A stretch of DNA of 64,000 bases from Leuconostoc lactis (GCF_007954625.1 NZ_CP042420.1:873501-937500), one strand, 5' to 3'. Shown: positions 26,287 to 35,858, counted from the first letter of the stretch. Translations and numbers: made by a program. The notes: generated from the sequence alone by a model not told the origin.

Positions 26287-28443
26287 ATGCGAAATTTGCT
26301 CAATAAAGTGCCCAAACCGAAAGCCATTTGGCTCAAGATTAAGCAGACAATGGATACCTCAGCACCGCTTGTGTGGTTCTTTGTGTTGAACGTTGTGCTC
26401 GTTTGGTTCAAAACGTTTGTGAACTACCATATGAATTTCAATCTTGGTGCTGATGGGCCAACACAGCAGTTTTTGTTATTCTTGAATCCATGGCCAACAG
26501 CGATTATCCTCTTAAGTATTGCGCTTTATTTTAGAGGCGTCCTAAGTTACTGGATCGCAATTTTGTTTAATTTCATTCAATCCTTGTGGTTGTTTGCTAA
26601 TATCTTGTATTACCGTGAATTTTCTGATTTCCTCTCAATGGGGATTTTGGGTTCTGGTAGTTCAACAGGGAATAACTTAGGGAAGTCGATTGCTGCTATT
26701 ATTCACTGGTCAGATTACATGGTATTTCTAGATATTGTGATTTTAATCGGCTTGGTTCTCTTTAAGCAATTGACAATTGACCGCAAAGGGGTACAACGCC
26801 GTTTTGCTGTTTTGACAACGTTGCTTGGTGTGGCCCTAATGTTTGTGGATTACGGCATTGCTTCAGCTGATCGTTCAGGACTGCTCACGCGATCATTTGA
26901 TAATAACTATATTGTGAAATATCTTGGGCTTAACGAGTATGCCGTCTTCAACGCTGTCCAAACCTATAACCAAACGGAAAGCCGGAAGCGTGCGAAACCA
27001 GCTGATTTAAACAAGGTTAAGCAATTTGTTGCGAGCCAGCAATTACCAGATAATCTGGAATATTATGGGACGCAAAAGGGTAAGAATGTCTTCATGATTC
27101 ATTTGGAGTCATTCCAACAGTTCTTAATTGATTATAAAGTTGACGATCGTGAAGTAACGCCAAATTTGAACCAGTTCTATCATGACCAAAATACGTTAAG
27201 CTTTGATAACTTCTATAATCAGGTTGGTCAAGGTAAGACTTCTGATGCTGAAATGATGCAAGAAAACTCATTGTTTGGGCTTTCTACTGGTTCAGCCATG
27301 GTGAAGTATGGGACAAGCAATACGTTTGAATCATTACCAGCTGTACTGAGCCAGCGTGGTTATACAACGGCGGCTTTCCACGGCGACGTGGCGAGCTTCT
27401 GGAATCGTGATAACACGTATAAGTCGTTTGGTTATAATTATTTCTTTTCTAAGTCGTATTACCCAAATGCGGATAAGCCCAACTTCAACATTGGTTATGG
27501 TTTAAAAGATAAAATCTTCTTGCAAGATAGTGCGAAGTACCTGGAACAATTGCCACAACCGTTCTATGCGAAATTAATTACGGTGACGAATCATTATCCT
27601 TATGATTTGGATAAGGCCAATATTGATTTTCCAGCAACCACAACGGGGGATAATACGGTCGATGGTTACGTACAAACCGCACATTATCTGGATCAGGCCT
27701 TTGGCGAATTTATGACTTATTTGAAAAAAGCTGGCTTGTATGATAACTCAGTCTTTGTTTTGTACGGTGATCATTATGGTATTTCTGAGAATCATCAACC
27801 AGCCATCGCACAGCTATTAGGTAAAGATAAAGTCACCAACTATGATTTAGCTCAGTTCCAAAAGGTACCGTTTATGATTCATGCGACCGGTCTTAAGGGC
27901 GGAGTAGATCACACGTATGGTGGTGAAATTGATATGATGCCAACGCTGCTTGATCTGCTGGGTATCCCAGATAATAATATGATCATGTTTGGGCAGGATA
28001 TGTTGTCACCAAAGTATGAGGGCATTGTGCCATTCCGTGATGGGGATTGGATTACACCGACCTACATGAAGTACAACAACCAGTACTTTAATACCGTAAC
28101 GGGTGAACAAGTCACCCTTGCCAGTGACCCAAGTCTGAAAAAGATGGCGGGACCAACGCAAAAGTATGTTGACCAAGTTTTGGAAAATTCAGATGCGGTT
28201 ATTACGGGTGACTTGTTGCGCTTTGATACAGCACGACCAGATTTTCATGCGGTTAACAAAAAAGCATTAGACTACAAAAAGACTGCTGGTCTTGCGTCGC
28301 TAAAGGCTGCGCAACAAACAAATCCATCAAGTGTACTCGCTAAAAATAAAGGCAAATCAACGCTTGGTGATTATCAAACTGATGCACCAGAGTTGAAACC
28401 AGCTGATAATAATGGGCAGGATGCGAGTTCATCCGCAAAATAA
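26287..28443 (+). CDS. ltaS: Lipoteichoic acid synthase LtaS-type
   Basis: 718 residues. Five N-terminal membrane helices (about 28-215) are followed by an extracellular sulfatase-fold domain. Visible active-site elements: MIHLES (Glu274), NQVGQGKTSDAE with the nucleophile Thr318, and LYGDHYGISENH. The enzyme polymerises glycerol-phosphate from phosphatidylglycerol onto the glycolipid anchor. ATG 26287 follows a GAAGGA Shine-Dalgarno; an in-frame GTG at 26272 would put the Shine-Dalgarno inside the gene. The tail after about residue 670 is Ala/Ser/Lys-rich and of low complexity. A terminator overlapping the uvrB operator ends the block. Confidence 0.93.
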   Translation: MRNLLNKVPKPKAIWLKIKQTMDTSAPLVWFFVLNVVLVWFKTFVNYHMNFNLGADGPTQQFLLFLNPWPTAIILLSIALYFRGVLSYWIAILFNFIQSLWLFANILYYREFSDFLSMGILGSGSSTGNNLGKSIAAIIHWSDYMVFLDIVILIGLVLFKQLTIDRKGVQRRFAVLTTLLGVALMFVDYGIASADRSGLLTRSFDNNYIVKYLGLNEYAVFNAVQTYNQTESRKRAKPADLNKVKQFVASQQLPDNLEYYGTQKGKNVFMIHLESFQQFLIDYKVDDREVTPNLNQFYHDQNTLSFDNFYNQVGQGKTSDAEMMQENSLFGLSTGSAMVKYGTSNTFESLPAVLSQRGYTTAAFHGDVASFWNRDNTYKSFGYNYFFSKSYYPNADKPNFNIGYGLKDKIFLQDSAKYLEQLPQPFYAKLITVTNHYPYDLDKANIDFPATTTGDNTVDGYVQTAHYLDQAFGEFMTYLKKAGLYDNSVFVLYGDHYGISENHQPAIAQLLGKDKVTNYDLAQFQKVPFMIHATGLKGGVDHTYGGEIDMMPTLLDLLGIPDNNMIMFGQDMLSPKYEGIVPFRDGDWITPTYMKYNNQYFNTVTGEQVTLASDPSLKKMAGPTQKYVDQVLENSDAVITGDLLRFDTARPDFHAVNKKALDYKKTAGLASLKAAQQTNPSSVLAKNKGKSTLGDYQTDAPELKPADNNGQDASSSAK

Positions 28444-28475
28444 AACGAGCAAACAATAGAACGTTTGTTCGTTTT
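28442..28475 (+). terminator. Terminator after ltaS, overlapping the uvrB LexA box
   Basis: AAAACGAGCAAAC pairs with GTTTGTTCGTTTT (one G-T pair) around an 8-nt loop, starting at the ltaS stop codon. The T-run is part of the stem. Its 3' arm is shared with the LexA box at 28459-28470. Confidence 0.65.
28459..28470 (+). promoter_or_regulatory. LexA (DinR) box upstream of uvrBA
   Basis: GAACGTTTGTTC followed by G fits the Gram-positive SOS operator GAAC-N4-GTTC. It lies nine bases upstream of a TATAAT -10 box (28480-28485), covering the -35 region, so LexA binding would block uvrB transcription until DNA damage. Confidence 0.8.
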
Positions 28476-28479
28476 ATTG

Positions 28480-28485
28480 TATAAT
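28480..28485 (+). promoter_or_regulatory. -10 box of uvrB
   Basis: Perfect TATAAT 28 bases before the uvrB start; the -35 region is within the LexA box. Confidence 0.65.
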
Positions 28486-28513
28486 GAAATAAAGTCGACT
28501 AAGGAAGAAAACT

Positions 28514-30517
28514 ATGCGTGAAAATGTTGCCAAGCATGAATTTGAAGTGGTGTCAAAATACGAACCAACTGGTGATCAGCCCAAAGCGATTGACCAATTA
28601 GTGCGTGGCATCAATGCTGGGGTGAAAGAACAAATCTTGTTGGGCGCGACGGGGACAGGGAAAACTTTTACTATTTCCAATGTGATTCAACGTGTCAAAA
28701 AGCCAACCTTGGTGTTAAGTCACAATAAGACTTTGGCCGGGCAGATTTATGGCGAATTAAAAGAGTTTTTCCCCAATAATGCGGTAGAATATTTTGTTTC
28801 TTACTATGATTACTACCAGCCTGAAGCTTATGTACCGAGTTCAGATACCTTTATTGAAAAAGATTCCGCGGTCAATGATGAAATTGACCAACTACGTAAC
28901 TCGGCTACTAGTTCACTGTTATCACGTAACGATGTCATTGTGGTTGCTTCGGTCAGTTCTATTTTTGGTTTGGGTGATCCGCACCAGTATCAAGAGCACG
29001 TCATTAATTTACGGGTGGGGAATGAGTATGGCCGTGAACAATTGATGCGTGATTTAATCGATGTGCAATTTACTAGAAATGACATCGATTTTCACCGGGG
29101 GACATTCCGTGTTCGCGGTGACATTATGGAAATTTTCCCTGCATCAGAAGACGAGATGGCGTTACGCGTGGAATTCTTTGGGGATGAGATTGATCGTATT
29201 CGAGAAATTAATTCGTTGACGGGTGAAACGGTTGCGGAACGTGATTTTGTGGCCATTTATCCGGCGAAACATTTTATGACCAATGATGATCAAATGCGCT
29301 ATGCGTTAGCCGGTATCAATGATGAAATGACCGCACAAGTGGCTAAGTTTGAGGCAGAAGGTAAGTTAATTGAAGCGCAACGTATTAAGCAACGGACAGA
29401 ATATGATCTGGCGATGCTAGAAGAAATGGGTTTTGTTGGCGGGATTGAAAACTATTCACGTTGGATGGATGGGCGTCAACCAGGTGAACCACCATTTACC
29501 TTACTGGATTTCTTCCCTGATGACTTTTTGATTGTGGCGGATGAAAGCCATGTGACGATGCCACAAATTCGTGGGATGTTCAATGGCGATAAGGCACGGA
29601 AAGAAACGTTAGTCAATTATGGTTTCCGTTTGCCATCGGCTTTAGATAATCGGCCCCTTAAACTGCCAGAGTTTGAACAACGGGTGAATCAAATCATTTA
29701 TATGTCGGCAACGCCTGGTGATTATGAACTAGAGCGGGTGACACCAGATCATGTGGCAGAACAGATTATTCGGCCAACTGGTCTACTGGATCCCGAAGTT
29801 GAAGTCCGGCCGGTAATGGGACAAATTGATGATTTGGTTGGTGAAATTAATCAGCGTGTTGAGAAAAACGAACGAGTCTTTATTACGACCTTGACCAAGC
29901 GGATGGCGGAAGATTTAACCGACTATTTAAAGAATGTTGGGCTAAAAGTGGCCTATTTGCATGCAGATATTAAAACACTGGAACGAACAGAAATTATTCG
30001 TGACCTCCGATTGGGTAAATACGATGTGTTGATAGGGATCAACTTATTGCGTGAGGGAATTGATGTGCCAGAAGTCTCTTTGGTAGCGATTCTTGATGCA
30101 GATAAAGAAGGCTTTTTGCGTAATCCACGGTCATTGATTCAAACCATTGGTCGTGCGGCGCGTAATGCCGATGGTCATGTGATTATGTATGCTGACAAGA
30201 TGACGCGATCGATGCAAGAAGCCATCGATGAAACTGCACGTCGTCGTGAAATTCAACTGCAATATAATGCCACGCATGGGATTACACCCATGACGATTAA
30301 GAAGCCAATCCGAGATTTGATTTCTGTCCGGACAGAGACAACGACTGGTGAAAAAATTGATTTGACGCAAGTGGCCTTTAAAGATTTGCCAAAGGACGAG
30401 CAAAAAAATATTATTGCAAATTTGGAAAACCAAATGAAAGCTGCGGCCAAAGCACTAGATTTCGAAGAAGCTGCGCAATTGCGAGATAGCGTGATGTCTC
30501 TGAAGGCTTTGTTGTAG
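28514..30517 (+). CDS. uvrB: Excinuclease ABC subunit B
   Basis: 667-residue nucleotide excision repair helicase-like protein that receives damaged DNA from UvrA and holds it for UvrC. Motifs: ATP loop GATGTGKT, the beta-hairpin [20 protein letters not shown] box [51 protein letters not shown], and a C-terminal UVR helix-pair ([23 protein letters not shown] region) for UvrC contact. It is preceded by a LexA box and precedes uvrA by 113 bases. Confidence 0.97.
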   Translation: MRENVAKHEFEVVSKYEPTGDQPKAIDQLVRGINAGVKEQILLGATGTGKTFTISNVIQRVKKPTLVLSHNKTLAGQIYGELKEFFPNNAVEYFVSYYDYYQPEAYVPSSDTFIEKDSAVNDEIDQLRNSATSSLLSRNDVIVVASVSSIFGLGDPHQYQEHVINLRVGNEYGREQLMRDLIDVQFTRNDIDFHRGTFRVRGDIMEIFPASEDEMALRVEFFGDEIDRIREINSLTGETVAERDFVAIYPAKHFMTNDDQMRYALAGINDEMTAQVAKFEAEGKLIEAQRIKQRTEYDLAMLEEMGFVGGIENYSRWMDGRQPGEPPFTLLDFFPDDFLIVADESHVTMPQIRGMFNGDKARKETLVNYGFRLPSALDNRPLKLPEFEQRVNQIIYMSATPGDYELERVTPDHVAEQIIRPTGLLDPEVEVRPVMGQIDDLVGEINQRVEKNERVFITTLTKRMAEDLTDYLKNVGLKVAYLHADIKTLERTEIIRDLRLGKYDVLIGINLLREGIDVPEVSLVAILDADKEGFLRNPRSLIQTIGRAARNADGHVIMYADKMTRSMQEAIDETARRREIQLQYNATHGITPMTIKKPIRDLISVRTETTTGEKIDLTQVAFKDLPKDEQKNIIANLENQMKAAAKALDFEEAAQLRDSVMSLKALL

Positions 30518-30553
30518 TATAAGCAAAATAACAGTGTCACTGGCAGTGCTTGT

Positions 30554-30559
30554 TATAAT
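30554..30559 (+). promoter_or_regulatory. Extended -10 promoter of uvrA
   Basis: TGT-TATAAT (30551-30559) is an extended -10 element. Immediately upstream are three alternating 5-mers (CAGTG, CACTG, CAGTG at about 30533-30547) that could form either of two small hairpins. uvrA can therefore be transcribed separately as well as from the uvrB promoter. Confidence 0.5.
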
Positions 30560-30582
30560 GAAATGAGCAATGAAATTTAGGA

Positions 30583-30630
30583 TAAGGAAAGGCGTTAGGC
30601 TGGTAGTCAGCAGCGTAACGTTTAAAATCT
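30583..30630 (+). promoter_or_regulatory. uvrA start site: Shine-Dalgarno, hairpin, then ATG
   Basis: TAAGGAAAGG (30583-30592) is the only Shine-Dalgarno. It is followed directly by CGTTA-G-GCTG (30593-30602) pairing with CAGC-G-TAACG (30611-30620), a 9-bp stem with one G-G mismatch. Ten bases (TTTAAAATCT) without a Shine-Dalgarno then lead to ATG 30631. Confidence 0.55.
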
Positions 30631-33498
30631 ATGGCGAAAACTAATATTGAAATTCGTGGCGCTCGCGCCCAAAATTTAAAAAATATCGATGTGGATATTC
30701 CCAAAGATAAGTTAACGGTTATCACAGGGTTATCGGGTTCTGGGAAATCATCCTTGGCATTCGATACGCTCTATGCGGAAGGACAACGACGGTATGTCGA
30801 GAGTTTATCATCCTACGCCCGTCAATTTTTAGGGCAAATGGATAAGCCCGATGTTGATTCAATTGATGGCTTGTCGCCGGCAATTTCAATTGACCAAAAA
30901 ACAACATCTAATAATCCGCGTTCGACTGTCGGAACGGTGACAGAAATCAATGACTATTTCCGTTTGTTATATGCGCGCGTTGGACGACCAGATGAACCAG
31001 CCGATGGCACTAAAGTGATGATGTCCATTGACCAAATGGTTGAATATGTTTATCAACAGTTGGCCATTGGCAGCCGGTTGCAGGTATTTGCGCCCATTAT
31101 TGTCGGCAAACGTGGGTCACATGAGACGACGTTTGACAACATGCGCAAGCAAGGCTACATTCGTGCGCGGGTTGACGGTGAAATCTATGAATTGGATGCC
31201 CAAACACCAACGCTAGATAAAGAAACGGCCCATGATATTGACGTGATGATTGACCGTATTGTGTTACGTGATGATTCACGTTCACGTCTATTTGATGCCA
31301 TCGAAGCCGCCGTGCGTTTAACGGATGGCTTAGTACAGTTGGATGTGGTGACGCGTGAGGGCGAACCAGCAGTTGCCCCATTGAAATTCTCTGATCACTA
31401 TCTGGGTCAGCTAAAAGATTTTCGCGTTGGGCGTTTGGAACCACGTCTGTTTAGTTTTAATGCACCACTAGGTGCTTGTGAAGTTTGTCAAGGACTGGGT
31501 GTCACACGTGAAGTCGATATTGATCTGGTGGTACCAGACGATAGTAAAACTTTACGTGAGGGGGCGATTGCGCCTTGGAATCCGATTTCATCGAATTATT
31601 ATCCTGAAATGTTACGGCAATTTGCTGAACAATCAGGTATTGATATGGATACCCCATTCAAAGAATTGCCTAAAAAACAACAACGGTTAATTTTGCAGGG
31701 GTCAGGGACTAAGGATTTTCATTTCCATTATGAAAATGATTTTGGTGGCGTTCGTGATGTGGATATTCCTTTTGAAGGCGTGATCAATAATATTTCGCGA
31801 CGTTTCCACGAAACTAATTCCGAGTTTACGCGCGACCAGATGGCCAATTACATGACGGAGTTGACCTGTCAAGCTTGTCAGGGCTACCGGTTAAACGAAG
31901 CGGCCCGTTCGGTTAAAATTAATGGTCGCCATATTGGTGAAGTGTCGGAGTTGCCAGTTGACCAAGAATTGGCATTCTTTAATGACATTAAACTGGGTGA
32001 ACAAGATACGACGATTGCAGCACCAATTATTAAGGAAATTAAAGACCGATTGGGCTTTTTGGCGAGCGTGGGCTTGCAGTATCTGACATTGTCGCGTGCT
32101 GCTCGCACACTGTCAGGTGGTGAATCGCAACGGATTCGCCTAGCCACGCAAATTGGCTCTAATTTGTCAGGCGTGTTGTATGTGTTAGATGAACCGTCAA
32201 TTGGTTTACATCAACGTGACAACGACATGTTACTCAAATCGATGCAAAACATGCGTGACTTGGGGAACACGTTGGTCGTCGTGGAACACGATGAAGATAC
32301 GATGTTGGCTGCTGATCACTTGATTGATGTCGGCCCTGGTGCGGGCACCTTGGGTGGTGAAATTGTTGCGACTGGGACGCCAGCGGAAGTAGCTGCTAAT
32401 CCAAACTCGCTCACGGGGCAGTATCTTTCTGGGAAAAAGTTTATTCCAGTGCCAACTCAGCGTCGCGAGGGTAATGGCCAGGCCATTACGATCAAAGGCG
32501 CCCAAGAAAACAACCTCAAAAATGTCACGGTTAAGTTCCCCTTGAGCAAATTTGTGGCCGTGACAGGGGTGTCTGGTTCCGGTAAATCAACACTGGTAAA
32601 CCAAATTTTAAAACGCGCATTAAAGCAGAAATTAAATCATAATTCAGAAAAGCCTGGGAAGTATCGCACGATTGAAGGCGTCGACAACATTGAACAAGTT
32701 GTCGACATCAATCAATCACCAATTGGGCGGACACCACGTTCTAATCCGGCAACCTATACCGGTGTATTTGATGACATTCGTGAGTTGTTTGCGCAGACGA
32801 ACGAAGCTAAGATGCGGGGTTACAATAAAGGCCGATTCTCATTTAACACCAAGGGTGGGCGTTGTGAAAATTGCCGTGGTGATGGTGTGATTAAAATTGA
32901 AATGAATTTCTTACCTGATGTTTACGTAACCTGTGAAGTCTGTGGCGGTACTCGTTATAACACTGAAACGTTGGAAGTGACTTACAAAGGGCATAACATT
33001 TCACAAATCTTGGATATGTCAACGACAGAGGCGCTGGCCTTTTTTGCCCCAATTCCAAAGATTGCCCGTAAGTTACAAACGATTGTGGACGTTGGTCTTG
33101 GCTATATCAAGTTGGGCCAATCGGCGACAACCCTATCGGGTGGTGAAGCACAACGGATGAAACTTGCCTCGGAATTGCACCGACGCACCAACGGCAAAAC
33201 AATGTATATCTTAGACGAGCCAACAACTGGCCTCCATGTCGATGATATTGCCCGTTTGCTTGTCGTTTTGGAACGGCTTGTTGAGGCGGGAAATACCGTG
33301 GTGGTGATTGAGCACAATCTAGATGTGATCAAATCAGCCGATTGGGTCATTGATATGGGACCAGAAGGTGGTGAAGGCGGCGGGAACGTCTTAGTCACCG
33401 GGACGCCTGAAAAGGTGATGGCGCATGCCACATCTTACACTGGTAAATACCTCAAAGAAATTATCACGCGTGACCTGGCGCGGGCAGCAAATCAATAG
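30631..33498 (+). CDS. uvrA: Excinuclease ABC subunit A
   Basis: 955-residue damage-recognition ATPase with two ABC modules. Module 1: Walker A GLSGSGKSS, zinc pairs CEVC and CQAC, signature LSGGESQRIRLA, Walker B LYVLDEPSIGLH. Module 2: GVSGSGKST, zinc pairs CENC and CEVC, LSGGEAQRMKLA, YILDEPTTGLH. All zinc cysteines are present, unlike several other enzymes in this window. The ATG is fixed by the MAKTNIEIRGARAQNLKNI start; its Shine-Dalgarno lies across a hairpin. Confidence 0.97.
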   Translation: MAKTNIEIRGARAQNLKNIDVDIPKDKLTVITGLSGSGKSSLAFDTLYAEGQRRYVESLSSYARQFLGQMDKPDVDSIDGLSPAISIDQKTTSNNPRSTVGTVTEINDYFRLLYARVGRPDEPADGTKVMMSIDQMVEYVYQQLAIGSRLQVFAPIIVGKRGSHETTFDNMRKQGYIRARVDGEIYELDAQTPTLDKETAHDIDVMIDRIVLRDDSRSRLFDAIEAAVRLTDGLVQLDVVTREGEPAVAPLKFSDHYLGQLKDFRVGRLEPRLFSFNAPLGACEVCQGLGVTREVDIDLVVPDDSKTLREGAIAPWNPISSNYYPEMLRQFAEQSGIDMDTPFKELPKKQQRLILQGSGTKDFHFHYENDFGGVRDVDIPFEGVINNISRRFHETNSEFTRDQMANYMTELTCQACQGYRLNEAARSVKINGRHIGEVSELPVDQELAFFNDIKLGEQDTTIAAPIIKEIKDRLGFLASVGLQYLTLSRAARTLSGGESQRIRLATQIGSNLSGVLYVLDEPSIGLHQRDNDMLLKSMQNMRDLGNTLVVVEHDEDTMLAADHLIDVGPGAGTLGGEIVATGTPAEVAANPNSLTGQYLSGKKFIPVPTQRREGNGQAITIKGAQENNLKNVTVKFPLSKFVAVTGVSGSGKSTLVNQILKRALKQKLNHNSEKPGKYRTIEGVDNIEQVVDINQSPIGRTPRSNPATYTGVFDDIRELFAQTNEAKMRGYNKGRFSFNTKGGRCENCRGDGVIKIEMNFLPDVYVTCEVCGGTRYNTETLEVTYKGHNISQILDMSTTEALAFFAPIPKIARKLQTIVDVGLGYIKLGQSATTLSGGEAQRMKLASELHRRTNGKTMYILDEPTTGLHVDDIARLLVVLERLVEAGNTVVVIEHNLDVIKSADWVIDMGPEGGEGGGNVLVTGTPEKVMAHATSYTGKYLKEIITRDLARAANQ

Positions 33499-33504
33499 CA
33501 TAAC

Positions 33505-33537
33505 AAAAGCCCACTGTTCTCAGAACAGTGGGCTTTT
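33505..33537. terminator. Bidirectional terminator between uvrA and the small minus-strand gene
   Basis: A perfect 14-bp stem, AAAAGCCCACTGTT with AACAGTGGGCTTTT, around CTCAG. The A and T ends allow termination in both directions, serving the convergent genes. Confidence 0.88.
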
Positions 33538-33545
33538 AATGACGA

Positions 33546-33668
33546 TTAGCGTGATGCTTTCTTTTGCTTAGCTAAGTCGTGAATGGCCTTCAAAGCACGC
33601 TTACGTGTTTTGATATTTGGGCTCTTTAACTTCCGTGCTGCTGAAGCAATATCTAATTTTTCTGTCAT
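33546..33668 (-). CDS. Small basic protein of the Lactobacillales type annotated as putative metal homeostasis protein
   Basis: 40-residue protein starting at the ATG complementary to 33666-33668, nine bases after a GGAGA Shine-Dalgarno on the minus strand. The central LKSPNIKTRKRALKAIHD is the hallmark of a short protein family found across lactobacilli and relatives; the metal-homeostasis label is carried by databases without clear proof, as far as I recall. An upstream in-frame ATG exists but gives a hydrophobic extension without a Shine-Dalgarno. It has its own promoter and terminator and is convergent with uvrA. Confidence 0.7.
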   Translation of the reverse strand: MTEKLDIASAARKLKSPNIKTRKRALKAIHDLAKQKKASR

Positions 33669-33709
33669 GTGATAGATCTCCAATTTGTGTGTATTTGCAA
33701 ATAGGGACG

Positions 33710-33727
33710 GTATGCTGATAAGCATAC
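33710..33727. promoter_or_regulatory. Inverted repeat in the leader of the small minus-strand gene
   Basis: GTATGCT and AGCATAC form a perfect 7-bp repeat around GATA, about 17-34 bases downstream of the predicted start of transcription and 40 bases before the ATG. It could be an operator or a leader hairpin. Confidence 0.4.
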
Positions 33728-33751
33728 TAGCAATCTTACTTACATATAATA

Positions 33752-33779
33752 AGTATACCAAAAATCTGAAAAATTGCAA
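33752..33779 (-). promoter_or_regulatory. Promoter of the small minus-strand gene, sharing its -35 with the yvcK side
   Basis: Read on the minus strand: TTGCAA (33779-33774), 16-base spacer, TATACT (33757-33752). The -35 hexamer TTGCAA is its own reverse complement, so it could serve both directions; on the + strand a GATAAT (33799-33804) follows at 19 bases, a loose fit for yvcK. Confidence 0.55.
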
Positions 33780-33832
33780 CTATCTTGCTAAAATATGAGA
33801 TAATGAAAAGTAAATCAAGGAAGGTGAAGACG

Positions 33833-33916
33833 TTGACTACTCGTTTGTGGCTGAGACTATATTACTGGCCACAGATGGTATTAGGTAGTTTGAACAATTG
33901 GAAATATGCCAAATAA
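33833..33916 (+). CDS. Possible leader ORF upstream of yvcK
   Basis: TTG 33833 follows a strong AAGGAAGG Shine-Dalgarno (33817-33824) by eight bases and opens 27 codons (MTTRLWLRLYYWPQ...), ending at TAA 33914-33916, 11 bases inside yvcK. The Shine-Dalgarno belongs either to this frame, with yvcK translated by termination-reinitiation, or to yvcK through a folded spacer. The peptide is rich in aromatic residues and Leu and resembles nothing I recognise. Confidence 0.35.
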   Translation: MTTRLWLRLYYWPQMVLGSLNNWKYAK

Positions 33917-34874
33917 ACCAAAAATAGTAATCATTGGCGGTGGTTCAGGATTGCCCGTCATTATTAAGCCACTTGTGAAGGAACGTATCGATTTAACAGC
34001 CATTGTCACGGTTGCGGATGATGGTGGGTCAAGTGGTTTGCTACGTAATTATATTAATATTGTGCCCCCTGGCGATATTCGCAACATCTTAGTGGCGATG
34101 TCAGACGTTGATCCGGCAATCAAACAAGTCATGCAATATCGCTTTGATGCCAAAGATGATTTTTTTGCCCAACATGCTGTGGGTAATTTGATTATCGCAG
34201 CGATGACTGAAATGCATGATAGCATTTTTGACGCCGTGCAGCATCTGGCAAACTTTATGAAAGTTCGTGGTCGTATTTATCCCGTTTCCAATGAGCCATT
34301 AGTTTTGCACGCAGAATTTAAAGATGGGGAAATTTTGGCCGGCGAGTCTGAAATTACAAAAGCGCACAAAACAATTGACCATGTCTGGGTCACACGTGAT
34401 GCCTCGCAAGATATCCCTAGAGCGGCACCGGAAGTGGTAGAGGCCATTTTGGACGCGGATATGATTGTGTATGGGCCAGGGAGTTTGTTTACCTCAATCT
34501 TACCCAATGTGGTGGTACCAGAAGTGCGGACAGCATTGCGATTAACGACTGCCAAGCAGGTTTATATCTCAAATATTATGACGCAAAAAGGTGAAACAGA
34601 CGCTTACACAGATGCGCAGCATTTGTTAGCCTTAAATGCGCATATTGGGGCACCGGTGATTGATTACGTGATTGCCAATAATGCGATTGTCCCTGATGAT
34701 TTCGTTGATTTTCAAAAATGGCATGAAATTTCCAATCAAGTGAAATTAGATCCTGCTGCAGTTGCTGTGCAGGGCGCGCAAGAAATTGCTGGGGATTTCC
34801 TACAGTTGCGAGATGCCGGGGCTTTCCATGATGGCGATAAAATCATGGCGGAACTGATGCAAATTTTGGAGTGA
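33906..34874 (+). CDS. yvcK: Gluconeogenesis factor YvcK (CofD-like)
   Basis: 322 residues of the YvcK/MgfK family, UDP-sugar-binding proteins with a CofD-like fold that affect cell shape and carbon use. Signature: [57 protein letters not shown]. The start lies after a 10-base gap without Shine-Dalgarno; the nearest one, at 33817-33824, is separated by a long imperfect hairpin or a short leader frame. In most Firmicutes rapZ precedes yvcK; here its place is taken by the convergent small gene and leader. Confidence 0.93.
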   Translation: MPNKPKIVIIGGGSGLPVIIKPLVKERIDLTAIVTVADDGGSSGLLRNYINIVPPGDIRNILVAMSDVDPAIKQVMQYRFDAKDDFFAQHAVGNLIIAAMTEMHDSIFDAVQHLANFMKVRGRIYPVSNEPLVLHAEFKDGEILAGESEITKAHKTIDHVWVTRDASQDIPRAAPEVVEAILDADMIVYGPGSLFTSILPNVVVPEVRTALRLTTAKQVYISNIMTQKGETDAYTDAQHLLALNAHIGAPVIDYVIANNAIVPDDFVDFQKWHEISNQVKLDPAAVAVQGAQEIAGDFLQLRDAGAFHDGDKIMAELMQILE

Positions 34875-34878
34875 AAAT

Positions 34879-35823
34879 ATGTCCTACGCGGCTGATGTCA
34901 AAAAAGAATTAACAGGGTTACTGGTTCATGATGGTAACGCTAAAGCAGAATTATCCGCACTGATGCGTATGAATGGTGTCAGTACGCTTGGTTTTGACCA
35001 AACCGTGTCTGTCAAAACCGAAAACGCCGCGATTGCGCGACGCATTTACACGTTGTTAACGCAAAATTATGCTGGCGTGGTGGTTGAAGTGACGATGGCT
35101 GATCACAGTTATTTATCACAGCATAAGTCTTATGCTGTGTTGCTGAAGACACAGGTTGAGGAAGTGTTAGCTGATTTAGGGGTTGATCCCTTTGGGCTAC
35201 ATCCAGAAATCCCAGCCCGTCTGTTAAATCAAAAGGATAAGCGACGCTCCTTTTTACGGGGAGCCTTTTTGGCAGCTGGTTCAGTGAACTCACCAGAAAA
35301 AGCCAATTATCATTTAGAAATTTTTACCACCCATGAAGAACTCGCTGAAAAAATGTTGCAAATGATGCAAGAATTTAACTTGCCTGCTAAAATTACTGAT
35401 CGTGCGGGCGGTTTTATTGTTTATCTTAAGCGGGCGGAAAAAATTGTGGATTTTTTGTCGCTGATTGGGGCTTCTCAGACCATGTTGCGATTTGAAGATA
35501 TCCGTATGATGCGTGATATGCGCAATTCGGTCAATCGCATGATGAATGCCGAAATGGCAAATATGCAAAAAACAGCGGATGCGGCCAACAAACAAGTGCA
35601 GCAGATTCTATTTATTGCCAATGCCATTGGGGATTTAGATTTGCTACCTAAAAAGTTACGCGATATCGCTAAAGCCCGTTTAGAGCATCCAGATGCCTCG
35701 TTAGCTGAACTGGGAGACTATCTAGAAATTAGTAAATCTGGGGCGAATCATCGCATGCGGAAGTTAAAAGAGCTGGAACAAATGATTAAAGATGAGGTGC
35801 CATTTGACCTAGCAAAGTTGTAA
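34879..35823 (+). CDS. whiA: WhiA family DNA-binding protein
   Basis: 314 residues starting four bases after the yvcK stop, with a GGAG Shine-Dalgarno inside yvcK. The N-terminal homing-endonuclease-like domain ([13 protein letters not shown]) is followed by [17 protein letters not shown], and the C-terminal helix-turn-helix has [22 protein letters not shown]. WhiA binds DNA and influences division and chromosome segregation in Bacillus; the yvcK-whiA-clpP order supports the call. Confidence 0.95.
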   Translation: MSYAADVKKELTGLLVHDGNAKAELSALMRMNGVSTLGFDQTVSVKTENAAIARRIYTLLTQNYAGVVVEVTMADHSYLSQHKSYAVLLKTQVEEVLADLGVDPFGLHPEIPARLLNQKDKRRSFLRGAFLAAGSVNSPEKANYHLEIFTTHEELAEKMLQMMQEFNLPAKITDRAGGFIVYLKRAEKIVDFLSLIGASQTMLRFEDIRMMRDMRNSVNRMMNAEMANMQKTADAANKQVQQILFIANAIGDLDLLPKKLRDIAKARLEHPDASLAELGDYLEISKSGANHRMRKLKELEQMIKDEVPFDLAKL

Positions 35824-35831
35824 AATAAATT

Positions 35832-35858
35832 TTAGCACTCTAACTGTGTTTGTGCTAA
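35832..35858 (+). promoter_or_regulatory. CIRCE-like (HrcA) operator upstream of clpP
   Basis: TTAGCACTC, nine bases, TTGTGCTAA. The left half is a perfect CIRCE half-site and the right half matches GAGTGCTAA at 7 of 9; TTTTAGCAC and GTGCTAAAA form a perfect 9-bp inverted repeat. It lies about 50 bases upstream of the clpP -35. As an alternative it could act as a weak terminator for whiA, but no T-run follows. Confidence 0.6.
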
